Assembly (NCBI GenBank): GCA_003427395.1
Contig: BFEA01000644.1
Coordinates: 368,760 to 418,398 of the forward strand
Length of the DNA stretch: 49,639 nucleotides
Source of the DNA: Chara braunii
Lineage: Eukaryota; Streptophyta; Charophyceae; Charales; Characeae
Direction: 5' to 3'
Shown here: in pieces, positions 21,121-30,378 of the stretch
How positions within the stretch are numbered: the stretch's first letter is position 1
Layout: every line of letters starts with the position of its first letter
The notes under the pieces: model-generated
Told to the model about the DNA's origin: nothing
What the model saw: only the letters and a program-made list of their open reading frames with translations
Database searches by the model: none
Program-made: the position numbers and the translations under genes

Positions 21121-21754
21121 CACGACACAACTTTGCTACCTGTACCTCAACTCGATGCCTTAGCCCTGAGATTTGATATGTTTTTTTGAGGGTTTTAGCC
21201 AGACTTCTTTCAATAGCCATTATAAAGAACTTATGAGATTTATGGAAAGTTTGACTCTGACGGGGCTTGAGTGTGTGAGGCATGGTGTGAGTTACAGGGA
21301 ACAGTAAAGTTGACCACATTGGTGTATGGCAATGTGGCGTTCGTATGTGTCTGTGTTTTATACAGGTTACGAGCCTTACTTTGGAGGCAGTGAGAATGAC
21401 AACCATGTGTCGCACGAGCTGTATACCTAATGGGTTTATGTCCCCCCTTTCTTTACTTTACCTCAAGCCCTGGTTTGATATATAGGTATTGGGATGCTTG
21501 ATTATTTTTCTGGCCGATTTTGCTTGTTAATTTTTATAGTCGGACGTTGGAGTCCGTGGCAACCGTCAAAGTCAAACCCCTTGACCTGATGACAAGTCCC
21601 CGCTGAGGGAGCTGGTCTCCAGGGAGATAAGAGACGATTGCCACCACAGGTATGAACCTGTATACCACCCATTCTCCGTAGGGTGTAGAAGAGGGTGTGG
21701 TTCCCAACCGCACTTGGCAGTTGTCCAGCGTCAAGAGATCAATCCCTCAAGGCG

Positions 21755-21960
21755 CGTGTCAGCCGACATTTGAGTGTCCAATGCGACCCTCGAGATTAAC
21801 GAGGACCACATGAGTATGGGTACTACATAGTACGCCATCATTTCGACTGCTTGCTGCATGCATTGCGAGTCGATATGAGTTAGCCCTGTGTCCGCGCGGT
21901 TTTATACTAAGTCTCGCGCGCGTCGCCTATCCGATTTCCGTATCGAAGAGAAAAGACTAG
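21755..21960 (+). repeat. Terminal module of D1 (single copy)
   Basis: It contains GTCAGCCGACATTTGAGTGTC (21759-21778; stem GACATT/AGTGTC with one G-U), CCTCG-AGATTAA-CGAGG (21788-21804), TACTACATAGTAC and GGTTTTATACTAAGTCTCGCGCGC. D2 carries two versions (33385-33600 and 34080-34290). No frame is supported. The remainder of D1 to 22489 is collinear with D2's end and includes GGAGGTAAG (near 22300), a splice-donor-like word also in D2 (near 34637). Confidence 0.6.
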
Positions 21961-22489
21961 GAGTGTTGTCGCGTTGTTTGTTCAGTGTCGTTATGTATAT
22001 GTGCGTGTGCGTGCGTGTTTTAATTTTTATGTTCTTAGTGTGGTATACGCGTGGTGTGTGGGATGCGTCCTCGTCGACCAACGACAAGTCGCGCTTGCGA
22101 CTTCAGCCCCCCAAGGCGCCGGTTAGCATGCGGGTCCGATAGAGGCGTAAAACCGCACATACCCCCTAGGGTACGACGAACGAGAAACGCCCTCGGCTGG
22201 TCCACCTCTGCGATTGCAACTGATTAGCTTTCGTACTGTGGATTGGTAGCTCGACGGGGATACGCCCACCGAAGGGAGGTGACAACTCCCGTAAGGTGGA
22301 GGTAAGTCGTGCCTCGTGTTTGCCCTATCCTATCGTAGGGGTTCGCGAGAGGTATGGCTGGCGCAGTCGGCCGGAGCGACTTGCGGAAGCTCCATGTGTG
22401 TTCGCGACGAGGATTCAGACCAACTCCTTCGTGGCGCGGCCGGGAGGGTCCCGCCCCGTTTGCGCGGTGTTGGACCAATGCGCTCGACA

Positions 22490-22730
22490 ACGTGTGGAGA
22501 GACCGGTGCACCAGGCAGGCCTGTATTCGTTGTGGTCAATATGGCCAGGCAGGCCTGTATTCGTTGTGGTCAGTATGGCCATAACCAATTCAAGTGCCGC
22601 AACAAGAAGGCGATCGAGAAGATCCCGCCTACGATGGGGCAGGCGTTAGGATCCTCCGCCCCCGTTGGTAGCAATGTGGCCAGCAGTTCTAGCATAGCTC
22701 CGGGAAACACGTCAGACCAGCAGGAATAAA
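22490..22730 (+). pseudogene. Gag zinc knuckle of element B (right of D1)
   Basis: B coding resumes after D1 with VWRDRC and then the CCHC knuckle C-x2-C-x4-H-x4-C at 22556-22597 (CIRCGQYGHNQFKC). A 34-bp tandem duplication (first copy near 22520, second near 22554) repeats the first half of the knuckle and, not being a multiple of three, breaks the frame. The frame runs on to TAA 22727-22729 through a Ser/Pro-rich tail. It would bind RNA as the nucleocapsid part of gag. Confidence 0.8.
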
Positions 22731-23543
22731 AGTTGTTCCTGCCAGGGTCAAGGTGGTGGACACACCCTCACCATCTAGAGAGATGGCCCAAGCTACTGAC
22801 TCTGTTGTCATCCCGCAAACACATTCAGACTCATCGAGCCTCTGTTCGACAAATGTGTTTGAATCCTTAGAGGAGCTAGAGGAGTAGTGGTCTAGATAAG
22901 ACCCGCTAGCTTCTTGGATGGCATTGGCTAAAGCCCCTAAGAGTGAGATGTTCGTCGGGAGGTAGTCATCGGCGGCCGCAAGGCCGGGGCCTATTATGAC
23001 ACTTGCTCGACGCGAAACTTTATTAGTCGTGCGTGCGTTGAGAGGCTGCGCTTACAGGGGCAAGTGCTGCGCCTGAGTAGACCCGTGGAGTCGACGTGCA
23101 CCAACAAACGGCGCATGGTAGTCAATGACTACCTCAAAGACATTGAGTGTCTTTTCCCGTACGCGGGATGGGAACTAAGGCATCACGCCTCATTCCTAGT
23201 CAACGATTATCTCCCAATGGACATTCTGTTGGGTATGTACTATCTTTTGGTTGCACAGCCCCAGTTTGACTGGGACCGAAAAGTGGTCAAGCACACTTTG
23301 CCAGGTGGGGGGACCGCCAGATTACGTAAGTTTAAGGCTAGTAGTCTGATCGAGTCCTACAGATGCATGTGTGTGGCCGCGTTTTATAATTATTATAAGC
23401 AAAATCTGGAGGCGGGTATGTATCTAGTTTATATCTCTGCAGCAGGCGAGCCGGTGAAAATGCCGCCGGAGATAGAGGGAGTAGTCGCTAAATACCCTGA
23501 TCTATTCGAAGAGCCACGCGATAGAAATTATCCCAGGGTCTAG
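22731..23543 (+). pseudogene. Protease region of element B
   Basis: 22731-22980 is decayed linker. The retropepsin active site near 22990-23030 reads D-T-C-S instead of D-T-G-A/S, so the essential Gly is lost. From 23064 one frame runs LSRPVESTCTNKRRMVV ... LLGMYYLLVAQPQFDWDRK ... YPDLFEEP to TAG 23541-23543. About 37 bases present in A (7770-7806) are deleted near 23517, which throws the RT out of frame. Homology to A is strong from 23060 on. Confidence 0.8.
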
Positions 23544-23568
23544 CATCCCGAAGGGTAGGATCTATAGG

Positions 23569-24408
23569 ATGTCTCCAGGCGAGCTTGATGAGCTTCGCCG
23601 GCAGCTCAAGGAACTCGTAGAGAAGGGTTGGATCCGACCGAGTGTCTCCCCTTATGGATCTTCAGTCCTATTTGTACCAAAGAAGGGGGGGACCCTGAGG
23701 ATGCGCATTGACTATAGGGGCCTCGATGCCATCACTGTTAAGAATCGAGAGCCCCTACCGCGCATCGATGACTTGTTAGATAGAGTGCAATGGTGCCGAT
23801 ACTTCAGTAAGATAGATTTGAAGTCCGGGTACCATCAAATTGGAATACGGCCCGAGGATCAACACAAAACCGGTTTTCAGACCAGGTACGGTCTGTACGA
23901 GTTTGTGGTGATGCCTTTCGGCCTTTGCAATGCTCCTGGCACCTTTCAACACGCTATGAATCTGATCCTTCATGACTGCTTGGATAAGTTTGTCATCGTG
24001 TACCTCGATGACATACTTAGTTTTAGTAGGACTGTCGAGGAGCATGTTGCACACTTAGACAAAGTCCTCACTCTCCTTCGGCAGCACAAGTTCAAGATCA
24101 ACGGTGAGAAATGCGAGTTTGATCGCAGCCGGATTTTGTACTTGGGTCATGAGATTTCCACGGAGGGTTTGAAGCCCGATGACGCGAAGATGGCCAACAT
24201 TCGTGACTGGCCGCGACCTCAGTCTGTGATTGAGATGAGGTCCTTCTTAGGGATGACCGACTATTATCCCAATTTTGTTAAGAACTATAGAATAGTGGCC
24301 GCCCCTTTGACTGACCTGACTCGCCTTGACACCCTGTGGGAGTGGACAGACAGGTGCGAGGCTGCTTTCAGACATTTGAAGCATGCTTTGACACACCATG
24401 AGGTCTGA
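23569..24408 (+). pseudogene. Reverse transcriptase of element B
   Basis: The RT is well preserved from GELDELRRQLKEL through WIRPSVSPYGSSVLFVPKK, RIDYRGLDAITVK, KIDLKSGYHQIGI and MPFGLCNAPGTFQ, with catalytic Y-L-D-D at 24001-24012, to YLGHEISTEGLKPDDAK and SFLGMTDYYPNF. It reads C-to-R and N-to-D in places (RMRIDYRGLDA) against A. The frame ends at TGA-TAA (24406-24411); the same frame then continues as RNase H. Confidence 0.88.
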
Positions 24409-24411
24409 TAA

Positions 24412-25919
24412 CTTCCTGATCCTGACAAGCCGTTCATAGTAACCACGGATGCCAGCCAATATGGCATTGGTGTCGTGCTTGCGCAGCAGGAGGGGCCAAA
24501 GTTGAGGCCAGTCGAGTACATGTCCAAAAAGATGTCGTCTCAGAAGTTGGCTAAGTCCACCTATGAGAAGGAGCTCTACGCGATTTATAAGGCATTGGCC
24601 CATTGGAGACATTACCTCCTTGGGAGGTTCTTTATCGTCAGGACTGACCATCATACCTTGAAGGGGATGAGAACCCAGCCAGTGCTCTCCGATGCCTTGA
24701 AGCGCTGGATCGAAGTCAGTGAACAATATGATTTCGAACCCCAGTATCTGAAGGGGGAGTACAATAAAGTTTTTGATGCCTTATCGCGTAGGCCTGACTT
24801 CTCTGGTGCGCTGATCACTGAGCTCGGGCTTGCGGACGATGCCACTCGCTCTTTGGTGGAAGCCTATCGCGAGGACCAGTTCATGTGCGAGATCATACGC
24901 AGACTCGAGGCGAAGGACAAGGGGACTTCTGTCGAGTTTGAGTTGGTCAACGGCCTGCTGTTCCTTGAGAAGGCCAGGAATAAACGTTCGTGTGTACCTA
25001 ATCGGGAGTCTTTGCGTAGTTTGTTTCTAGGAGAGTGTCATGATGCCACCGAACATTTTGGCTATAAAAAGACTGCAGCCAATCTGCTGTAGAGGTTCTG
25101 GTGGCCCACGATGATGAAAAACGCGAAGTTGTATGTGGAGACTTGTCAGGTCTGTGAGAGGGACAAGCCAAGTACACAGGCTCCTCTTGGGCTTCTGAAG
25201 CCCCTTCCGATTCCGGAAAGGCCTGGTGAGAGTTTGTCCATGGACTTCATGGATACGCTGGTCACCAGCAAGAGTGGAATGCGCTACGTCTATGTCATTG
25301 TGGATAGATTTAGCAAGTACGCTAGGTTAGTCGCAATGCCGACAACAGCTAAAACGAAGTCTGTGATTAAACTGTTCAAAGAGAACTGGGTCAGAGATTT
25401 TGGACTGCCAAAGTCTATAGTCAGTGACCGTGATGTGCGATTTACTAGTGAATTGTGGAAGGCCGCAGCTGCAGAACAGGGAACACAGCTGCAGATGATA
25501 TCAGGGAACCATCAAGAGGCGAATGGGCAAGCAAAGCAGTTGAACCACGTTGTACAACACCTGCTGAGGCACTACATCAAACCTAATCAGGTAGACTGGG
25601 ATGAGAAACTTGCTCTCATCGCCAGCCTGTACAATAACGTTGTGCACATCGCAACAGGAGTAAGCCCTAACAGCCTATTACTAACCTTGAAGCCTAGACT
25701 GCCCTTAGATTTCTTACTACCTGAGAACCAACCATCTGCTGCACCAGGAACCTTAGAATTTGCTTATCGTTATGAGTGTCTGATGCAGCAGGCTGTTGAA
25801 CAGATGCACAAGGCTCAGGCAGCGATGATAGAATATGAGAACAAGCACCGCCGCCCGTCTACGTTTCAGGTAGGTGAGAGAGTTTGGGTCAAGTCCTCAG
25901 AACTGGGACAGGAGCACGG
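24412..25919 (+). pseudogene. RNase H and integrase of element B, cut by D2
   Basis: Same frame as the RT. RNase H has T-D-A-S (Asp 24448-24450), YEKELYAIYKAL and RTDHHTLK, then LSRRPDF. Integrase has HHCC (CHDATEHFG ... CQVCERD), first Asp 25243-25245 and second Asp 25426-25428. The third catalytic residue is Lys (AAG 25534-25536, QAKQ) where A has Glu, so the DDE triad is broken. TAG 25090-25092 stands where A has CAA. The C-terminal part stops at 25919 at SSELGQEHG, where D2 entered, and resumes at 34804. Confidence 0.88.
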
Positions 25920-25926
25920 TGTCGGC

Positions 25927-25952
25927 CCGAATACCCTTACAAGGGTATTTGG
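25927..25952. repeat. 12-bp inverted repeat at the start of D2
   Basis: CCGAATACCCTT/AAGGGTATTTGG around AC; G-T at one position replaces the A-T of D1. Pairing can be extended outward by GGC/GCC with a bulge. It is seven bases from the element end, as in D1. Confidence 0.85.
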
Positions 25953-26704
25953 GCGCCTTTTTTGCAGCTTACAGGAAGTACGCTCTGTGACGGTATCTAG
26001 GGGGGTGTCCCATTTTGTGCAGCCACAACCAATCCTCAGGGATTGGGAGTGACATACGCTCTGAGTTGATTAGAGAGTGTGTGAGTGTGCACTTTGTGGG
26101 CACTCGTTAGCTTGACCGAACATTTGATCAATGGAAGGCTATGACATGCCGGTAGAACAAGTAAGTGCTAGGCTAGAATTTTGGAGGAAGTCGCAACCTT
26201 GCACGCGCGGACGAAATTATGGGCAGCGCGGAGTTGACCAGGTAAGGCTGTGACTAGAAGAGGATGTTGTCTGACCTACCGGAGACCGACGTTTCAGGGC
26301 AGCACCGTGTGAAGTTATGCGGGCACTAGGTTGGCCATGCGCCATCAATGGTAGAAGCCGCCGCTGAAGCCAAGCAAGGATGGCCCAAACTAAAAGTGAG
26401 GGCCGTGAGTTTTCGGGGTGGAGACGGTAAAAGGGCGGCCGTTCAAAGAAAGAGGCAAGTCACAGGGGGGGTTCTCTGTGACGAAGTGCAGCGGGACATG
26501 AGAGCCTCGGCCGCAGCCGCAGCGTGACTGGGCAGTGTGCGTGGCAGGCCGAGTAAAGCCTTGCGCTCTAAAGCAGCAAGCACGCGCAGGCGGGCTCTTC
26601 GGCTCAGGTAGTAAGCCAAGCGGAGGCCTTGGCGCACTTCTGCAGGCCCAGGCAGGCGACAGTTACTCGTTATATAGAGAGTTGCGCCTGCTGCAACCAG
26701 GCTT

Positions 26705-26770
26705 GGGCTTAGCCCTATTGGTTACAGCACTAGACTTTCACCTTGCAGATTCCGGGATCGAGGCCAGCAG
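26705..26770 (+). pseudogene. tRNA-like sequence with A and B boxes (Glu-like loop), in D2
   Basis: TAGCCCTATTGG (26710-26721) resembles a tRNA A box and GGATCGAGGCC (26755-26765) a B box, 33 bases apart. CTTTCAC between them is the anticodon loop of tRNA-Glu(UUC). The anticodon and T stems pair poorly, so it is not a working tRNA. It may be a Pol III promoter or a tRNA-derived (SINE-like) head. No poly-T terminator follows closely. Confidence 0.4.
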
Positions 26771-27049
26771 CCGGCAACGAAGGAGCGAAGGAGCGCAGTT
26801 TGGAAGGTAACTGAGGGGTTGAGGGTCCCGCGGGACTGTCTCACTTAGTTTTGTTGGGGGGATCCGACCGCGGGCCCGCGAAGGAGGACCAAGAACCAAG
26901 TACCAACGGCCCTCCTCCCCTATTCCGTTTTCTCATAATTTTTCTTAAATTTTTAGTTATTATTATTATTATTATTATTTTACTTATTATTTAGGTCCCA
27001 TTACGGGACGTGGTCCGGTACCAGTCTCAGGACCGGCCGTGAACCAGCG
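26771..27049. other. Spacer in D2 with (TTA)n microsatellite
   Basis: No gene seen. A (TTA)n run occupies about 26957-26980 in an AT-rich stretch (26930-26995), otherwise unusual in this GC-rich part. CGGGACGTGGTCCGG and GACCGGCCGTG near 27004-27040 are partly self-complementary. Confidence 0.6.
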
Positions 27050-27112
27050 AGCCTTGTTTAGTGGATACAACATTGAACTGTTAAAATGCAGACCTGTGTT
27101 CGAACCCAGATG
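27050..27112 (+). pseudogene. tRNA-like sequence with A and B boxes (Asn-like loop), in D2
   Basis: TTGTTTAGTGG (27054-27064) matches the A-box pattern at ten of eleven positions. TGTTCGAACCC (27097-27107) contains a perfect GTTCGAACC B-box core at normal spacing. CTGTTAA (27078-27084) is the loop of tRNA-Asn(GUU). The anticodon and T stems are mismatched, so decoding is unlikely. It lies 57 bases before the U6-like sequence and could supply a gene-external Pol III promoter; this is inference. Confidence 0.42.
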
Positions 27113-27168
27113 ATGCAGCTGTCCCGAGGCAGCAGACCCGACGATGCTGGGTCTCTGCCCAAGAAGCA

Positions 27169-27186
27169 GTCCTTCGGGACAACCGT

Positions 27187-27218
<32 letters not shown>

Positions 27219-27262
27219 GGCCCCTGCGCAAGGGTGGCACGTATAAAGTTGGAGAGCAGCCC
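27169..27262 (+). ncRNA. U6 spliceosomal snRNA-like sequence (variant or pseudogene)
   Basis: U6 is the catalytic-core RNA of the spliceosome. Here the 5' stem-loop GTCC-TTCG-GGAC (27169-27180) has lost one base from each arm and so still pairs. AAAATTGGAACGATACAGAGAAG follows, with the ACAGAGA box at 27202-27208, then TTAGCATGG with the AGC triad (27214-27216) and CCCCTGCGCAAGG of the internal stem-loop, all matching plant U6. After that the text departs (GTGGCACGTATAAAGTTGGAG), with mostly transition-type differences to about 27262. I see no upstream TCCCACATCG-type element, TATA box at -25, or 3' T-run, so it is probably a pseudogene or a domesticated part of D2. Confidence 0.75.
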
Positions 27263-27297
27263 GACACCTTGGCTTGGTGTGGCATGCAGTGGGCTGC
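27256..27297 (+). other. Strong hairpin fused to the 3' end of the U6-like sequence
   Basis: GCAGCCC (27256-27262) pairs with GGGCTGC (27291-27297). Inside, ACACC (27264-27268) pairs with GGTGT (27276-27280) around a 7-base loop. Its 5' arm overlaps the end of U6 homology. An analogous GCAGACCC/GGGTCT-TGC hairpin lies just before U6 (about 27133-27158). Confidence 0.55.
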
Positions 27298-30200
27298 CGA
27301 TTGTTACGCGTCCCCTCGACCGAGCTGATCGCTGGGCGCTGCGCTATAAGGGCAGCAGGGGGATTAGCGAAGGGGAAGACGACGTAGGTGAGAGAGAAGG
27401 GGGTAGGAGAGGAACGACGAGCGCCAGGGTAGAGTGTCGGGGCACTAAGGAAGGGGAGAGGAAAGTTGAGTGAACCTGGACGAGGAAAGGCGCCAGGTAC
27501 ATTCAAAAAGGGGGATGGTGGAAGGACAAGCCGGGCGCAGCTAGAAGAAGGCCGATCTTGCGAGACTCCAAGGATATGAGCGAGGGAAGATGATGAATGG
27601 GGGTTTTCAAGCATCCCGAATCTATTGGAGATGTTAGAATAGTGAAAGGATTAGTGTAGGGAGAGGAAGAAAAGAAGATGGTGCACCGGGGCTATGGTGG
27701 AGGAGAAGGAAGACGAGAAGAAGAAATCGAGATGCCACTCGATTCTTAATGGAATCGAGTGGGGTAGAGGTCGGAATAGGGGTTTTTAGGAGGGGCGATT
27801 CCAATGGTATGGTTAGTTTTGGGATTAGTGGAGTAGAATGAGAGTTAGTAGGGAGATAGAGTTGCGTGGAGATGGTGGGAGCGAGGACGGAGGTAAGCAG
27901 GAAAGCCCTCTTTTCATTCTCTTCTCAGTGAAAACAGGCGGAGGAGGTTATGAAGTAAGGGTTTGGAATGGCTGCGAATCCGATGACAAATTCGGTTTCC
28001 GCGATAACGAGGTAGTTTCTGTGATATATGAGACGTGGGTTGCGCCTGGGAGAGGAGCGACTTCTAAAATACTATGAACCTGACCGACTTTTAGCACAAG
28101 ATTCATTCGATTTGCTCATTGCTTCGTTGGAATAGAAGCCAAACCAAGCCGTGGGGTCGGAGACTCACCAAGCCGCTGTGACTCGATAGGCGTGAAAACA
28201 GAAACCTGTCGGGGCACTGACAGGCTGGGTTTTCAGCCAGCAATGGCACCTAGTCGCTATGAAAAGGAAGATTCATCCTTATCTAGAGGCAGCAGTGGGG
28301 AGGTGTGCATGAGTGATCAAGTGATCAAAGGGAAAGAGAGAGAGAATAAGAACTCGTCGATATGAATTGGCGATGTAGGATGAACCAAATGGCGAGCTAC
28401 GTAAGGATGGAAAGCAGTGTATATTTCCATGTTTTGACTAAGGTATATTCCAACTTTGCTCGATCTATCGATGGGAGTAGCCTCTCTGTCTTTCTGCGCG
28501 TGTGGTTGGGAAGCAATGTATCTCCCCATGATTCAAGCGAAAGATTGATTCTAGCTTGTACGTGAGATAAGTGTATCTGGCCCGACTTTGGTTGCTGTGT
28601 GCAATGCCTGTTTCCATCGTGACGATCTTGCTGATCACCGCCGAGATCTGTTACAGGCGCACAGTTGTTAATACTCTGCATTGTGAACCCGACTCAGTGC
28701 TGTCGTAATGGTCGTGCCTCTATCGCGGCGCTCGTTACCATCCTGCTAGTCGTAGTGGCATCACCATATTGTCCATTCGTGCGGATATATGTGAACGCGA
28801 CCAGCTGCGTTTGTGGTCATACCCATCCATAGGCACAAACAGATGTGTCTTTATCAGTAGTCACTCCCACACTCCCAAAACGGCCGTATCTGATTCCAAC
28901 TTTGAGCAATTTAGCTAGTAGTGATTAATCTGAATTAGTAAGGTGGAATTTGAAGAAGAAGTGCTAGCGAGCAGGCGGAGAAGGTGTGGTGGTCTATTTT
29001 GTCGCAAAGATCCTGGCCTTGGCTGCAATCGGATGCATTTGAGAAACACCGTGTTTGGAGAGACCTGCGTCTGTGACAACGGAGCCTGCATTACTGGTAC
29101 CTTGTAGAGGGCCGTCATCGGGGAAACGGCTGGCTAAGTCAAACCAGGTACAACTGGGAGACGTTGCTGCTACAAAGAACCATCGTTTGCTGTTAACGTT
29201 GGCTGCCAAGCTGCTGTGCATTTAGTTGGTGCTGCTAGCTGTCGATTGGGCGGGCGGATACGGCAAACTGAGTTGGAGTAAGTGGTATGCTCGAATCTTC
29301 AAGTTGCTGTTGGGATGCAGCATGTGGACATTGCTGGTTTGTCTACAGAGGACTGTTGTTGCTGAGCATTCAGGCGGTGTTGATTACTACTCTCAACAAC
29401 GGCGAACTGCTAGTGCTGATTGCAGGGCACTGCGCTGCTGTTTTCTCGACTTTTGACACAGAAGCCCTTGTGAAGCCGCTGCAGCGCCGCTTGGCTGTGC
29501 GCCTTTGCGGTACCTCCCTGGGACGCTAGTCCTCGCCGTAAACGGATTGATGTGTAGGATATCATTCATGCTGTGCATCTTGCTGTGTATCTGTTAAGTG
29601 CTTACCGTGCGCCTAAGGTGCTGGCTGCTGCTGAATCAAGCTGCCACCACACACAGGTTGGGCACTGTTGCTGTGCTGGGCACTAATTTGGGGTGCTGCT
29701 GCAGAGCAGGACGCTGTTCCTCACTAAGAGCAGCAACGACATAGGCCTAAGAAAGGGGCACAATGAAAGTGGGGAGTGTTGTGGCTTTGGGGGTGAGACC
29801 GGGCATCGCAAGGGAGTTCATTGTTGTTGGAGGCCCGTCAGGGGGGCTGTTATTTTGAGTTGGTCACAATCGGACCGTCCCGACTGCGTTATTTTGGCCA
29901 CCATTGCGGGGCCCTCAGGCGCATCCAGATTTCAAGGCCCTCTCATTGTGAGTTGAGTTGTCCCACTCTTGGATCTCGAGAGTCTAACCTATCTCTTTCT
30001 ATCTTTCTTAATCTAAGTCTAATTTGAGGTTACGAGAGGAAGGCGGCAGGCGGGATTGCAACCCGTAGGACTGCGCCAAGGCCTCTGTAGGAGGTTCGCC
30101 CCACCGATTGCGGGAGCTCTGCCGGACCCAGGCGGGGTTCTGGAGGCAGGGAACTTCAGGTATAATTTCGTCTGACGCATGTGATCCCTTCCCCTAACTG

Positions 30201-30378
30201 TTATTCCTTTGGGTATCTAAGTATAACTATGAGAGATTATTATTTTTTTATTTTGTTATGTATGTCAGGACATGTTTTGCGAAAAGCTAAATGAACAGAT
30301 ATATATGAGTTCAGATAATTTTGAGTGAATTCAGACAAAGGAATTGGAGGAAGGTGGGAGGAAGGTGTTATGCATGTT
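27298..30378. other. Middle of D2, no genes
   Basis: No frame with homology. The perfect 11-bp hairpin CCACTCGATTC/GAATCGAGTGG (27735-27762) corresponds to the D1 hairpins at 17371 and 17554, with different outer pairs. CCTGTC/GACAGG pairs near 28206-28225. From about 29890 (CATTGCGGGG.CCCTCAGGCG) the text runs collinear with D1 from 18925, including GGCGGGATTGCAACCCG near 30050. Confidence 0.5.

Larger units (their letters stand above)
16245..22489. mobile_element. Element D1: large non-coding insertion, TGTCG...CGACA ends
   Basis: It is flanked by ACGT (16241-16244 and 22490-22493). Removing it restores the B gag reading DVWRD, as in A. It starts TGTCGTACC with a 12-bp inverted repeat and ends GCGCTCGACA. 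No frame has recognisable homology. Block order matches D2: start hairpin, GATTC hairpins, a GGCGGCAGGCGGGATTG block (near 19063), a TTGACC-GGTCAA palindrome (19413), the hairpin array, the GGGAAGCGCT repeats, the CAAGTCGGT hairpin and the terminal module. I find no second copy of the start inside it, so no LTRs are visible. It could be a giant solo LTR, a large retrotransposon derivative (LARD), or a DNA element of Ginger type (TGTNR...YNACA ends, ~4-bp duplications). Orientation is unknown. Confidence 0.78.

Noticed and set aside
26705-27112. Functional tRNA genes
   Set aside because: Anticodon and T stems are mismatched and no acceptor stem pairs; only promoter-like boxes are supported.
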